Assembly (NCBI GenBank): GCA_910579425.1
Contig: CAJTVL010000019.1
Coordinates: 1-63,649, forward strand
Reading direction: 5' to 3'
Length of the DNA stretch: 63,649 nt
From: an uncultured Lachnospiraceae bacterium
GTDB lineage: Bacteria; Bacillota; Clostridia; Lachnospirales; Lachnospiraceae
A model generated the notes under the pieces. The model ran no database searches. It was not told where the DNA came from and was given only the letters and a program-made list of their open reading frames with translations. Both the position numbers and the translations under genes were made by a program. How positions within the stretch are numbered: the first letter of the stretch is position 1; each line of letters begins with the position of its first letter. Of this stretch, positions 7,898 to 16,411 are shown piece by piece.

Positions 7898-8896
7898 TCA
7901 GCGCGTTTCATCCTCTGGCGCCTGATTCCCTGATTCCTCTTCCGCCCCGTAACCGAAATTTTCCCTCAGATAAGCTTTCCAGTCGAACACGGCTTCCACA
8001 GACTTCATGGCTACCTCCACCATGCTCTCGTCCGGTTCCTTGGTGGTAAGCCTCTGCAGAAGCGCCCCGGGCAGGGAAAGAATCTGCACCAGGATATTGT
8101 CGCTCCTTCCCGCCAGACGGATGATCTCGTAGGAAATGCCGGCAATTACAGGGATCAGCAAAATCCTCACTGCCACCTTCATTACCGGGTTGGGTACCCG
8201 GATGAAGAAAAACAGGATGATACTCACAAACATTACAAAAAACATAAAGCTGGTTCCGCACCGTTTGTGATACCTGGAGCTGCGCATCACATTTTTTACC
8301 GTAAGGGGCCTGCCCTTTTCAATACAGTTGATACATTTATGCTCTGCCCCATGATATTGGTAGAGCCGGCGGATATCCTTCATCAGACTGATTCCAACCA
8401 CATAGAGGAAGAAAATCAGGATGCGGATCACCCCCTCAACTATGGCCAAAAGGGAAGCATTCCTCACGTAATCCGAAAGCAGGGAGGACAAAAAATAGGG
8501 CAATAAAATAAAGATGCCCACCGCCAGGACGATCGAAATGACTGTGGTGAGTCCCATCATAATACTTTCGCCCCTGCCGCCCGACAACTTATTCACCGCT
8601 TTGTCCAGCCCGGTTTCTTTCACGTCCTCCTCCTCATAGAAAGACGCGGAAAAATTCAGCGTCTTCATTCCCAGACGCAGAGAATCTATAAAGTTAAACA
8701 CACCTCTGATAAAAGGCGCCTGTCTCACCCGGCTTTCGTGCATGTATCCGCAAAATACATCCACCTCAACCTCAATTTCCCCATTAGGCTTTCTGACCGC
8801 TACCGCATAATCGTCCTTGTTTTTCATCATGACGCCCTCTAAAACTGCCTGGCCGCCAATTCCCGAATAGCCTGAGCCTCTTCTTTTTCTTCCCAT
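7898..8896 (-). CDS. DUF1385 integral membrane protein
   Basis: The conserved N-terminal GIGGQAVLEGVMMKN and the internal YHGAEHKCIN segment with its HKRCGTSF continuation identify DUF1385, a widespread Firmicutes and Thermotoga family of unknown biochemical role. Several hydrophobic segments are visible between residues 110 and 270. The protein begins at the ATG at 8896 with a GGAG site. Its place between rpmE and prmC is usual in Clostridia. His/Cys-rich motifs hint at metal binding, but this is inference. Confidence 0.9.
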   Translation of the reverse strand: MGRKRRGSGYSGIGGQAVLEGVMMKNKDDYAVAVRKPNGEIEVEVDVFCGYMHESRVRQAPFIRGVFNFIDSLRLGMKTLNFSASFYEEEDVKETGLDKAVNKLSGGRGESIMMGLTTVISIVLAVGIFILLPYFLSSLLSDYVRNASLLAIVEGVIRILIFFLYVVGISLMKDIRRLYQYHGAEHKCINCIEKGRPLTVKNVMRSSRYHKRCGTSFMFFVMFVSIILFFFIRVPNPVMKVAVRILLIPVIAGISYEIIRLAGRSDNILVQILSLPGALLQRLTTKEPDESMVEVAMKSVEAVFDWKAYLRENFGYGAEEESGNQAPEDETR

Positions 8897-8928
8897 ATCA
8901 TCTATTCTCCAATTGCAGGAGGTAAAAT

Positions 8929-8955
8929 AAGGTTGAGATGCATCATCCCAACCTT
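8929..8955 (-). terminator. Terminator between rpmE and the DUF1385 gene
   Basis: AAGGTTG/CAACCTT arms with an inner GATG/CATC pairing. On the minus strand it is followed by ATTTTA, on the plus strand by six T. It lies 11 bases after the rpmE stop, so it probably lowers read-through from rpmE into the membrane protein gene. Confidence 0.6.
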
Positions 8956-8966
8956 TTTTGCACTGC

Positions 8967-9173
8967 CTATTTGCTTGCTACGCCGTACTTCCTGTTGAAC
9001 TTATCAATACGCCCATCGGCTCTGGCCGCCTTCTGCTGGCCTGTGTAGAACGAATGGCACTTGGAACAGACCTCGACGTGAATATCCTTCTTGGTGGAGC
9101 CTGTCACAAATGTATTGCCGCAGTTGCAGGTTACTGTTGCCTGATAAAATTCAGGATGGATTCCTTCTTTCAT
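8967..9173 (-). CDS. rpmE: 50S ribosomal protein L31, zinc-binding form
   Basis: This 68-residue large-subunit protein has the MKEGIHPEFYQATVTCNCGN start. Cys pairs CNC (residues 16-18) and CSKC (about 36-39) form the zinc-binding set of the C+ type. AGAGGTGATAGC precedes the ATG at 9173. It has its own promoter (9241-9269) downstream of rho. Confidence 0.97.
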   Translation of the reverse strand: MKEGIHPEFYQATVTCNCGNTFVTGSTKKDIHVEVCSKCHSFYTGQQKAARADGRIDKFNRKYGVASK

Positions 9174-9240
9174 GCTATCACCTCTCTATTTTAAACTTTA
9201 TTATTCCTTTTTTAACAAATTTCTTTAAAACAGCTTTCTC

Positions 9241-9269
9241 ATTGTATCATAGCTTATCCTATGTTGCAA
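9241..9269 (-). promoter_or_regulatory. Promoter of rpmE
   Basis: TTGCAA (9264-9269) and TACAAT (9241-9246) on the minus strand are separated by 17 bases, about 68 bases before the rpmE start. It allows L31 to be expressed apart from rho. Confidence 0.65.
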
Positions 9270-9276
9270 GTATTTT

Positions 9277-10857
9277 TTAGAACCATTTTATTTTTTTCAC
9301 CATATTGACAAATTCGTGATTGTTTCGGGTTCGGGCAAACATATCCAGAATCTTGTCCACCGCTTCCTCAGACTTCATTCCATTTAAGGCCTTGCGCATG
9401 ATATTAATGGCCTCCAGCTCGTCCGGCAAAAGCAGCAGGTCTTCTCTTCGGGTTCCTGACTTGGGAATGTCGATTGCAGGAAACACTCTTCTCTCGGAGA
9501 GCTTGCGGTCAAGCACCAGCTCCATATTGCCGGTTCCCTTAAACTCCTCGTAAACCACATCGTCCATCTTGCTTCCCGTATCCACCAGGGCCGTTGCAAG
9601 AATGGTCAGGGAACCGCCCCCGCGCATATTCCTGGCAGCGCCAAAAAACCGTTTCGGCATATGTAATGCCGCCGGATCCAGACCGCCGGAAAGAGTACGT
9701 CCACTGGGGGGGACCGTCTGGTTATATGCCCTTGTCAGCCTGGTGATACTGTCGATCAGGATCATGACGTCCTTCTTATGCTCCACAAGCCGCTTTCCTC
9801 TCTCGATTACCATCTCGGAAACCCGCTTGTGATGCTCCGGCAGCTCGTCAAAGGTGGAATAGATCACCTCCACATTGGGCCCCTCAATGGCCTCCTTAAT
9901 ATCGGTAACCTCTTCAGGCCGTTCATCGATCAGAAGGATGATCAGATGCACCTCGGGGGCATTGCGCTTCACGGATTTGGCCACATCCTTTAAAAGGGTG
10001 GTCTTGCCCGCCTTGGGAGGGGATACGATCATACCTCTCTGTCCCTTGCCCACCGGGCTGATCAGATCCATGATCCTCATGGCCACACTGGCCCCCGGCA
10101 TCTCCAAGTGCAGTCTCTCGTTGGGAAAAATAGGCGTCATATCTTCAAAATTGCACCGCTTTGCAGCCACCTCCGGAGGATAACCGTTGATGGATTTCAC
10201 ATACAAAAGAGCGGCAAACTTTTCGCCCTGGGTGCGGACTCTGGTATTGCCCTCCAGCACATCCCCCGTCTTTAGCCCAAACCGGCGGATCTGGCTGGGC
10301 GCCACATACACGTCGTGATCTCCTGGCAGATAATTCTCGCACCGGATAAAGCCGTAGCCGTCGGGCATCACTTCCAAAATGCCATGGGCTGCAATTCCGC
10401 TGTCAAGCTCTGCAGGAAATCTTTCATCATCTGTTCTTGGCTCTTCTACCCGGCCCTCCGGGCGGTCAGTTTTGTACTCCGTGCGCTCCTGGCCCGGGCG
10501 CTCCCCGCGATTTTCCGCCTGTGCGGTTCGCTCCGGGCGCTCCGATCCCGCCCTGTCGCTTTTTCTCTCAGCCCCGGTCTTCTCCGTCCGCAGGGGCTTT
10601 TCCCCGCGCTCCGGCTTCCCCTCTGCCTTTCCTGCTTCTTCTTTCCTGTTCGCTTTGGCGGCTCCCTCTCTGGCAGCCGAAGATATTGATTTGGACTGTA
10701 TGCTTTTTTCCTCAGCTTTTTCCTTATCCTTCTCATCCTCTGCCAGCATCAGCTCAATCAGCTCCGCCTTCTTCATCGATGAAGTACCCTTTAGTCCCCT
10801 GGCCTTCGCAATCCCTTTGAGATCCGCAAGCGCCAAAGACTCATATTTTTCTTTCAT
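9277..10857 (-). CDS. rho: Transcription termination factor Rho with an extended charged N-terminal insert
   Basis: A hexameric RNA helicase that ends transcription. The Rho N-terminal helical domain (LADLKGIAKARGLKG) is followed by about 110 residues of low-complexity Lys/Arg/Glu sequence, then the RNA-binding cold-shock domain (GILEVMPDGYGFIRCENYL), the P-loop SPPKAGKTTLLKDVA and the Walker B LIILLIDERPEE. I prefer the ATG at 10857: GGAGG lies six bases upstream and falls inside the first codons of the alternative start at 10869. The length of 526 residues exceeds the roughly 420 of E. coli Rho because of the insert. Confidence 0.96.
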   Translation of the reverse strand: MKEKYESLALADLKGIAKARGLKGTSSMKKAELIELMLAEDEKDKEKAEEKSIQSKSISSAAREGAAKANRKEEAGKAEGKPERGEKPLRTEKTGAERKSDRAGSERPERTAQAENRGERPGQERTEYKTDRPEGRVEEPRTDDERFPAELDSGIAAHGILEVMPDGYGFIRCENYLPGDHDVYVAPSQIRRFGLKTGDVLEGNTRVRTQGEKFAALLYVKSINGYPPEVAAKRCNFEDMTPIFPNERLHLEMPGASVAMRIMDLISPVGKGQRGMIVSPPKAGKTTLLKDVAKSVKRNAPEVHLIILLIDERPEEVTDIKEAIEGPNVEVIYSTFDELPEHHKRVSEMVIERGKRLVEHKKDVMILIDSITRLTRAYNQTVPPSGRTLSGGLDPAALHMPKRFFGAARNMRGGGSLTILATALVDTGSKMDDVVYEEFKGTGNMELVLDRKLSERRVFPAIDIPKSGTRREDLLLLPDELEAINIMRKALNGMKSEEAVDKILDMFARTRNNHEFVNMVKKIKWF

Positions 10858-10957
10858 ATAATCCTCCATTCGTTTATTATCAAAAACACATCACCAATCC
10901 AATCCTAATATCTTTTGGGAATTTATTACGACTTGTCATCCGAAATGTCTATATGGC

Positions 10958-10986
10958 ATTATACATCATTATGTTAAAAATAGAAA
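10958..10986 (-). promoter_or_regulatory. Candidate promoter of rho
   Basis: TATAAT (10958-10963) with a weak TTTCTA (10981-10986) 17 bases upstream on the minus strand. It leaves a leader of about 95 bases before the rho start, long enough for the feedback termination known in other rho genes. Confidence 0.4.
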
Positions 10987-11045
10987 GTATATTTTTCAGC
11001 ATTCGTAAAGTATGTAACAAAAATGAAATAATACTCGTTTGAAAA

Positions 11046-11077
11046 AGTAAAGTATGATATAACTATCATACTTTACT
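11046..11077. repeat. Perfect 13-bp inverted repeat in the purF-rho gap
   Basis: AGTAAAGTATGAT (11046-11058) and its exact complement (11065-11077) enclose six bases. On the minus strand it is followed by a short T-run, so it may be a terminator for read-through from the purF side. The core GTAAAGTATG recurs once nearby at about 11006-11015. Confidence 0.7.
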
Positions 11078-11242
11078 GGTAATTTCCCTGACAGGGACTA
11101 TATTAGTGTCATCAACGAGGCGGCTTCCAAAAAATTTTTATTCTATAAAAAAGGGCGTAATATTCAAGAAGAATACATCAATATAATCGAAAAATTATAC
11201 AGTTACAAAAGCAATTTTGTAACCGAATCCCCTTCTAATTAG
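11063..11242 (+). pseudogene. Orphan coding remnant without a start codon
   Basis: A plus-strand frame of 59 codons ends at TAG 11240-11242 and reads with coding-like composition (SVINEAASKKFLFYKKG, then EEYINIIEKLYSYK). It has no ATG, GTG or TTG start and its 5' end runs into the inverted repeat at 11046-11077. I do not recognise it. It looks like the C-terminal end of a lost gene. The 10870-11319 gap holds nothing else apart from the rho promoter and the two inverted repeats. Confidence 0.3.
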
Positions 11243-11250
11243 CCTTCAAT

Positions 11251-11299
11251 AATTCCCGTTTGGCCATTGGCAAAATCAAGCCATAACCAAACGGGAATT
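11251..11299. repeat. Long inverted repeat downstream of purF
   Basis: Thirteen-base perfect arms (AATTCCCGTTTGG and complement) enclose a 23-base loop that itself holds ATTGGC/GCCAT pairing. It lies 21 bases past the purF stop. It has no strong T-run on either strand, so it may stabilise the 3' end or act as a Rho-assisted terminator. Confidence 0.6.
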
Positions 11300-11319
11300 C
11301 GCATATTATCTAACCTCTT

Positions 11320-12726
11320 TTACTCTCTCCCATCCCAACAGTAAGTACAGAGCTTTTCCTTCTCAATCCCCACTGATTCCATCATATCATCCAGCCTGTG
11401 ATACCGCAGGGAGGTGAAGTTAAGCTGCTCCCCGATGCGCCTTACCATCTCCTGATACTCCGGTGTTTCCGGATTGGAGTAAGCGCTCAGGTTCACATAT
11501 TTGCCTTCTCCCTCCATTTCCCTGATTATCCTTCTGGTGATCAGATCCATATCCGAGGTGGAACGGGAGAAGTTTAAATATTTACATCCGTACAGAAGGG
11601 GCGGACATGCCGGCCTGCTATGTACCTCCTTTGCCCCGCTCTGGTAAAGAAATTCCGCAGTCTCCCGAAGCTGGGTTCCCCGCACGATGGAATCATCGAT
11701 CAGAAGCAGGCTCTTACCCTGAATCAGGTCATGGATCGGTATCAGCTTCATCCTGGCGATCAGATTCCTCTTGCTCTGAATGGTGGGCATAAAAGAACGG
11801 GGCCAGGTAGGCGTATATTTTATAAGCGGCCTGGAAAAGGGAATCCCCGATTCATTGGAGTACCCCACCGCATGGGCTGTGCCGGAATCCGGCACTCCGG
11901 CCACATTATCCGGGGACACATTGTCTCTCCTTGCCAGAAGGGCTCCACAGTTATAGCGCATCTTTTCCACACTGATTCCTTCGTAGGATGAGGACGGGTA
12001 ACCATAGTACACCCAAAGGAAGGTGCAGATTTTCATGTCCTTTCCGGGCCTTACCAGCGTGCGCACCTCCTCCGGCGTCACAATAGCCACCTCGCCCGGC
12101 CCAAGCTCCCGCTCCGGAACATATCCCAGGTTCAGACAGGCAAAGCTTTCAAAGGAAATACAGTACCCTTCTTCTTTTTTCCCAATGGCTACCGGTGTCC
12201 TTCCCATCTTGTCCCTGGCAACATAAATTCCCTTAGGAGTCAGCAGGACAATGGTCATAGAGCCCTTGATCAGCTCCTGGGCATAGGTGATCCCGTCAAT
12301 CAGGTTTTCTTTCTGGTTAATGATTGCGGCCACCAGCTCCGTGGCGTTAATATCGCCTCCGCTCATCTCCAGAAAGTGGGTATGCCCCATATGGAAAATC
12401 TCATCCACGATCTGCTGCATATTATTGATCTTGCCTACCGTAGAAATTGCAAAGGTCCCATGGTGGGAACGCACCAGAAGAGGCTGGGGTTCATAATCGG
12501 AAATACACCCAATCCCAAGATTCCCTTCCATCTTGTTCACATCCTTATCAAACTTTGTGCGAAAGGGTGCATTTTCAATATTGTGAATTGCCCGGTCAAA
12601 GCCCTTTTCCTCGCTGTAAACCGCCATACCGGCCCTTCTTGTCCCCAGGTGGGAATGATAATCCGTGCCGAAGAACAGATCAAACACACAATCCTTTTTT
12701 AACGCAGCTCCAAAAAAACCGCCCAT
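11320..12726 (-). CDS. purF: Amidophosphoribosyltransferase-like protein lacking the N-terminal catalytic Cys
   Basis: The C-terminal half has the PRPP-binding loop LLLIDDSIVRGTQ and flanking sequence of PurF, which makes phosphoribosylamine from PRPP and glutamine in purine synthesis. The glutaminase half is recognisable (DYHSHLGTRRAGMAVY, MSGGDINATELV), but the protein starts MGGFFGAALKKDC. There is no Cys right after the initiator, the residue that serves as nucleophile in normal PurF. The start is firm: GGAGG lies six bases before the ATG at 12726. It is clustered with purB and purC. It may use ammonia, partner with another glutaminase, or be a paralogue of a full PurF elsewhere. Confidence 0.85.
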   Translation of the reverse strand: MGGFFGAALKKDCVFDLFFGTDYHSHLGTRRAGMAVYSEEKGFDRAIHNIENAPFRTKFDKDVNKMEGNLGIGCISDYEPQPLLVRSHHGTFAISTVGKINNMQQIVDEIFHMGHTHFLEMSGGDINATELVAAIINQKENLIDGITYAQELIKGSMTIVLLTPKGIYVARDKMGRTPVAIGKKEEGYCISFESFACLNLGYVPERELGPGEVAIVTPEEVRTLVRPGKDMKICTFLWVYYGYPSSSYEGISVEKMRYNCGALLARRDNVSPDNVAGVPDSGTAHAVGYSNESGIPFSRPLIKYTPTWPRSFMPTIQSKRNLIARMKLIPIHDLIQGKSLLLIDDSIVRGTQLRETAEFLYQSGAKEVHSRPACPPLLYGCKYLNFSRSTSDMDLITRRIIREMEGEGKYVNLSAYSNPETPEYQEMVRRIGEQLNFTSLRYHRLDDMMESVGIEKEKLCTYCWDGRE

Positions 12727-12812
12727 CTCTTACCTCCGTTCCGTTTCTATTTATACTCCTTCAAATGACAGTCAAATCCGACCTTTAACGATGTGCCCTG
12801 CATTTTCCTTTT

Positions 12813-14264
12813 CTACACATGAATCTCGGCTTTTACGCCCAGCAGCTCCTTATTTTCCTCAAGCACCGGTGCAATCACCTTTTCCAGAAAGGCCTCCACC
12901 TGCTCTTTGCTTCTGCCCACATACCTGGAAGGCTCCATGGATTTTTGCAGCTCTTCCATGGACATGGGGAATGCGGGATCCTCTGCGATCAGTTCCAGAA
13001 GATTATTTTCCAGTCCTTTTTCTTTCACATTCCGGCCTGCTTCCATGGACAGCTCCCTGATCCTCTCGTGAAGCTCCTGGCGGTTGCCTCCGGCCTTCAC
13101 CGCATCCATCATGATATTTTCTGTGGCCATAAAGGGCAGTTCGCTCATCATATGCTTTTCGATCACCCTGGGGTATACCACCAGGCCGTCCACCACGTTC
13201 AGGCACAGATCCAGAATCCCGTCTACGGCAAGAAAGCCCTCCGGAATGGAAAGCCGCTTATTGGCGGAGTCGTCCAGCGTCCTCTCAAACCACTGGGTTG
13301 CAGAGGTGATGGCCGGATTCAGGGCATCGATCATCACATATCGGGAAAGAGAGGCTATCCTTTCGCTTCGCATGGGATTTCTCTTATACGCCATGGCCGA
13401 GGAACCGATCTGCTTTTTCTCAAAGGGCTCCTCCACCTCCTTCAAATGCTGCAAAAGCCGAATATCGTTGGACATCTTATGGGCGCTTGCGGCAATCCCT
13501 GCCAGCACATTTGCCACTCTGGTGTCCACCTTGCGCGAATAAGTCTGGCCCGATACCGGATAGCAGGCCTCAAAGCCCATCTTCTGCGCAATCATGGGAT
13601 CTATCCTGTCAATGGTTTCCTGATCCCCGTCAAAGAGTTCTAAAAAGGACGCCTGGGTTCCCGTGGTTCCCTTCGATCCCAAAAGCTTCAGCCCCGAAAG
13701 CACATGATCCAAATCCTCCAGATCCATCAAAAATTCCTGCATCCAGAGGGCAGCCCTTTTTCCCACTGTGGTAGGCTGGGCCGGCTGGAAATGGGTAAAT
13801 GCAAGGGTGGGCTGGGCTTTGTATTTCTCTGCAAAGGAGGCCAGCTCGTTTAACACATTCAGCAGTTTTTTCCGAACCAGAAGAAGGGCCTTTTTCATCA
13901 CAATCACATCTGTATTGTCGCCCACATAGCAACTGGTGGCCCCCAGGTGGATAATCCCTGCGGCTTTGGGGCACTGCTGCCCGTAAGCGTACACATGGCT
14001 CATCACATCATGGCGCACTTCCTTTTCCCTTGCAAGGGCCACCTCGTAATTAATATCATCGGCATGGGCTTTGAGCTCGTCGATCTGCTCTCTGCTGATC
14101 ACCGGCCTGCCGTCCTGGGAAAGCCCCAGCTCCATTTCCGTTTCCGCCAGGGCGATCCACAGCCGCCGCCAGGTTTTAAATTTCATATCCGGAGAAAAAA
14201 TATACTGCATCTCTTTGCTGGCATACCTCTCCGACAAAGGACTGACATATCTGTCCGTACTCAT
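12813..14264 (-). CDS. purB: Adenylosuccinate lyase
   Basis: It removes fumarate from SAICAR and from adenylosuccinate in purine synthesis. The superfamily signature GSSAMAYKRNPMRSERI is present, and the N-terminus DRYVSPLSERYASKEM fits PurB. I start it at the ATG at 14264 (GAGGGAAAT upstream). The frame is open to 14297 through an intergenic repeat. The length of 483 residues is normal. It lies between purC and the purF-like gene on the same strand. Confidence 0.95.
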   Translation of the reverse strand: MSTDRYVSPLSERYASKEMQYIFSPDMKFKTWRRLWIALAETEMELGLSQDGRPVISREQIDELKAHADDINYEVALAREKEVRHDVMSHVYAYGQQCPKAAGIIHLGATSCYVGDNTDVIVMKKALLLVRKKLLNVLNELASFAEKYKAQPTLAFTHFQPAQPTTVGKRAALWMQEFLMDLEDLDHVLSGLKLLGSKGTTGTQASFLELFDGDQETIDRIDPMIAQKMGFEACYPVSGQTYSRKVDTRVANVLAGIAASAHKMSNDIRLLQHLKEVEEPFEKKQIGSSAMAYKRNPMRSERIASLSRYVMIDALNPAITSATQWFERTLDDSANKRLSIPEGFLAVDGILDLCLNVVDGLVVYPRVIEKHMMSELPFMATENIMMDAVKAGGNRQELHERIRELSMEAGRNVKEKGLENNLLELIAEDPAFPMSMEELQKSMEPSRYVGRSKEQVEAFLEKVIAPVLEENKELLGVKAEIHV

Positions 14265-14277
14265 ATTTCCCTCGTTT

Positions 14278-14336
14278 CCGCGTACCCGGGCACGCACAAA
14301 AATCCGGGGAAGGGGAAACTTTCCCCCTTGCTCCCA
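14278..14336 (-). repeat. Double-hairpin intergenic repeat, copy 1
   Basis: On the minus strand: a GGGGGAAA/TTTCCCC hairpin, CCGG, TTTGTGC, then a GCGTGC/GTACGC hairpin, ending at the ribosome site of purB. It closely resembles 48980-49030 and more loosely 15143-15178. Confidence 0.55.
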
Positions 14337-14357
14337 TCCACAGCTTTTTTGCTCTTT

Positions 14358-15062
14358 TTAAAGCCCCAGCCTCTTAAATACCTCGTTGTAGGCCTCCTCC
14401 ACATTTCCCAGATCCCTGCGGAAACGGTCTTTATCCAGCTTTTCATTGGTGTGTACATCCCACAGACGGCAGGTGTCAGGAGAAGTCTCGTCCGCAAGCA
14501 GAATTTCTCCATGATAACGGCCAAACTCGATCTTAAAATCAATCAGCTTAATATCCGCCTGCAAAAAGTAAGCCTTCAAAACCTCATTCACCTTGAAAGC
14601 ATACTTCTTGATCGTCTCAATCTCCTCCCAGGTGGCAAGCCCCAAAGCAACCGCAAAATAGCTGTTGATCAGAGGATCCCCCAGCTCGTCGTTTTTGTAG
14701 CTGAATTCAATGGTAGGCTCCTTAAAAGGAGTTCCCTCCGGCACACCCAGGCGCTTGGAAAAGCTGCCTGCCGCCACATTACGGATAATCACCTCCAAAG
14801 GCACGATCTCCACTTTCTTTACGGCAGTCTCTCTCTCGCTTAACTCCTGGATCAGATGGGTGGGAACCCCTTCCTTTTCCAGAAGCTGAAACACATGGTT
14901 GGTCATGCGGTTATTGATCACGCCTTTTCCCACAATCGTTCCCTTCTTTTCCCCGTTAAAGGCCGTGGCATCGTCCTTATAATCTACAATCACCACATCC
15001 GGATCATCCGTTGCAAACACCTTCTTTGCCTTACCCTCATAGAGCTGCTCCGTTTTCTTCAT
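14358..15062 (-). CDS. purC: Phosphoribosylaminoimidazole-succinocarboxamide synthase
   Basis: It joins aspartate to CAIR using ATP. Typical motifs: LYEGKAKKVFATDDPDVV, the SAICAR signature LEVIIRNVAAGSFSKRLG and LADETSPDTCRLWD. The start is the ATG at 15062 with GGAGGAG upstream; the longer open frame to 15182 covers a repeat element. The length of 234 residues is standard. It is first of the purC-purB-purF run. Confidence 0.96.
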   Translation of the reverse strand: MKKTEQLYEGKAKKVFATDDPDVVIVDYKDDATAFNGEKKGTIVGKGVINNRMTNHVFQLLEKEGVPTHLIQELSERETAVKKVEIVPLEVIIRNVAAGSFSKRLGVPEGTPFKEPTIEFSYKNDELGDPLINSYFAVALGLATWEEIETIKKYAFKVNEVLKAYFLQADIKLIDFKIEFGRYHGEILLADETSPDTCRLWDVHTNEKLDKDRFRRDLGNVEEAYNEVFKRLGL

Positions 15063-15119
15063 GCTTTCTCCTCCATTCCGCCGCTTCGCGGCCTGTTCCA
15101 TATCCAAAATTACTTTTTT

Positions 15120-15148
15120 ATCATAAGCTCTCCCGCCTGAAACCACAA
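15120..15148 (-). promoter_or_regulatory. Candidate promoter of the purC-purB-purF run
   Basis: TTGTGG (15143-15148) and TATGAT (15120-15125) on the minus strand are 17 bases apart and sit in the downstream edge of repeat copy 2. No purine riboswitch fold is apparent in the leader. Confidence 0.4.
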
Positions 15149-15178
15149 TAACCCGGGGAGAGAAATTCCCTTTCCCAT
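15143..15178 (-). repeat. Double-hairpin intergenic repeat, copy 2 (degenerate)
   Basis: The minus-strand sequence starts GGGAAAGGGAATTTCTCTCC and runs on to CCGGGTTATTGTGG, matching the first hairpin and spacer of copies 1 and 3. The second hairpin is not preserved. Confidence 0.4.
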
Positions 15179-15199
15179 TCAACCGCTAATTGAACCGCC

Positions 15200-16384
15200 T
15201 CACGAAAACTCCTTCTCAAACTCCTCCACAGCCCCCAGCACTTCCCGGGCGTATTCCGGATGGTTCTCCACCAGTTCTCTGATCTCGCTCTGAGCCTTTC
15301 CCGCCATCACTTCCTTATTGTAATCCATGCGCCTGCGCAGGGACTGACGGCGGATGATCAGGTTATGACGCATTTCCACCATTTCCTTTTTATCCAGCAG
15401 GGCCGCCGTCTGATGCAGCCAGTTCATGGGGTCCTCCACATGGTGCTTGCGCAGGATGCGGATCAGCTCCTTCTGGGATTCATCAAGCTCCTTTTCCGTC
15501 TGCTGGAAGCTCAGCCTCTCTTCCTTCTCCTGCTGATACCTCTCCCAGTCCTTTCCAAATTCCCCGGCGCTTGAAACATTATATTTCAGATACAGATACT
15601 CCAAGAGCCGGGTATTATTCACGTAGCGGATTTTGGCGGCATTGTGGAGCTTAATGATCCTGCCGATTCCGTTTTCCACCCGGGCCAGCTCCTTCACCGC
15701 GTCGCCATGCTTTATAAAAATCAAGGTGATGGCCACCGCTCCTATGGCCGCCACTGCCAGATACCCAAACTTGGCATTCATCTGAAAACCATACTGCAGC
15801 ACAAGCAAAAGCAAAATGCAGGCGATCATTGCCACGATACAGATTACCGTCATAGTCCTGGTATCCGCAAGAAGCCTTTGAAGCTCCGACCGCCTAAAAA
15901 GATAGGCATTCTTTTCTCCCTCCAGCCTGCGCAGGTCACGCCGGATTAAATCCTGCTGATCCTCCGCCTCTCTGAGTTTATCATACCCCTCCTGGGCCTC
16001 TTCCTCCATGCGCTCCATCTGACGGTATTTCTCATCGCTGAGCCGCTTTGCCCTCTCTTTGTAGCCGCTTTGCTGCTTTTCCAGGGAATCGAGCTTTTTT
16101 GCAAGTTCTTTTACCCTCGCCTTATCTTTATCCGGCAGGGATTCTACCTCCTCCATATCCTTCAGATACGAGGTAACCATATTGTACTCAAACTGAAGGT
16201 TGTCCACTTCCTTTGAGGCTTCGGCAATCTGTTCCAGGCATTCTCTTACATACTGCTCCCTCTGCCCCTGGTCGTCAATCTGAAAATCTTCTTTCCCGTA
16301 GGAAGCCTCGTCCCATTCCTCAAGCTCATATTCCGGCTCTTGTGTTTTTTCTCGTCTTTTGAACAGTCTGCTTAATAAACCCAT
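15200..16384 (-). CDS. Coiled-coil membrane protein of the DUF5717 cassette
   Basis: I do not recognise this 394-residue protein. It has an acidic N-terminus after MGLLSRLFKRREK, a long coiled coil (about residues 55-165, many Leu/Lys/Glu heptads), two adjacent transmembrane segments (about 176-198 and 204-224), and a second helical, probably coiled-coil region to the C-terminus. No signal peptide is seen, so both coiled coils may face the cytoplasm. It is the last of four closely spaced minus-strand genes (gaps of 27, 16 and 14 bases), which suggests that it anchors the complex made by the other three to the membrane. That role is inference. Confidence 0.75.
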   Translation of the reverse strand: MGLLSRLFKRREKTQEPEYELEEWDEASYGKEDFQIDDQGQREQYVRECLEQIAEASKEVDNLQFEYNMVTSYLKDMEEVESLPDKDKARVKELAKKLDSLEKQQSGYKERAKRLSDEKYRQMERMEEEAQEGYDKLREAEDQQDLIRRDLRRLEGEKNAYLFRRSELQRLLADTRTMTVICIVAMIACILLLLVLQYGFQMNAKFGYLAVAAIGAVAITLIFIKHGDAVKELARVENGIGRIIKLHNAAKIRYVNNTRLLEYLYLKYNVSSAGEFGKDWERYQQEKEERLSFQQTEKELDESQKELIRILRKHHVEDPMNWLHQTAALLDKKEMVEMRHNLIIRRQSLRRRMDYNKEVMAGKAQSEIRELVENHPEYAREVLGAVEEFEKEFS

Positions 16385-16411
16385 TGATTTTACCCTTTCC
16401 CGTAAAGTTTC

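Noticed and set aside
12819..13643. Plus-strand open frame of 274 codons opposite purB
   Set aside because: Fully antisense to a standard PurB; no start signals; composition of a shadow frame.
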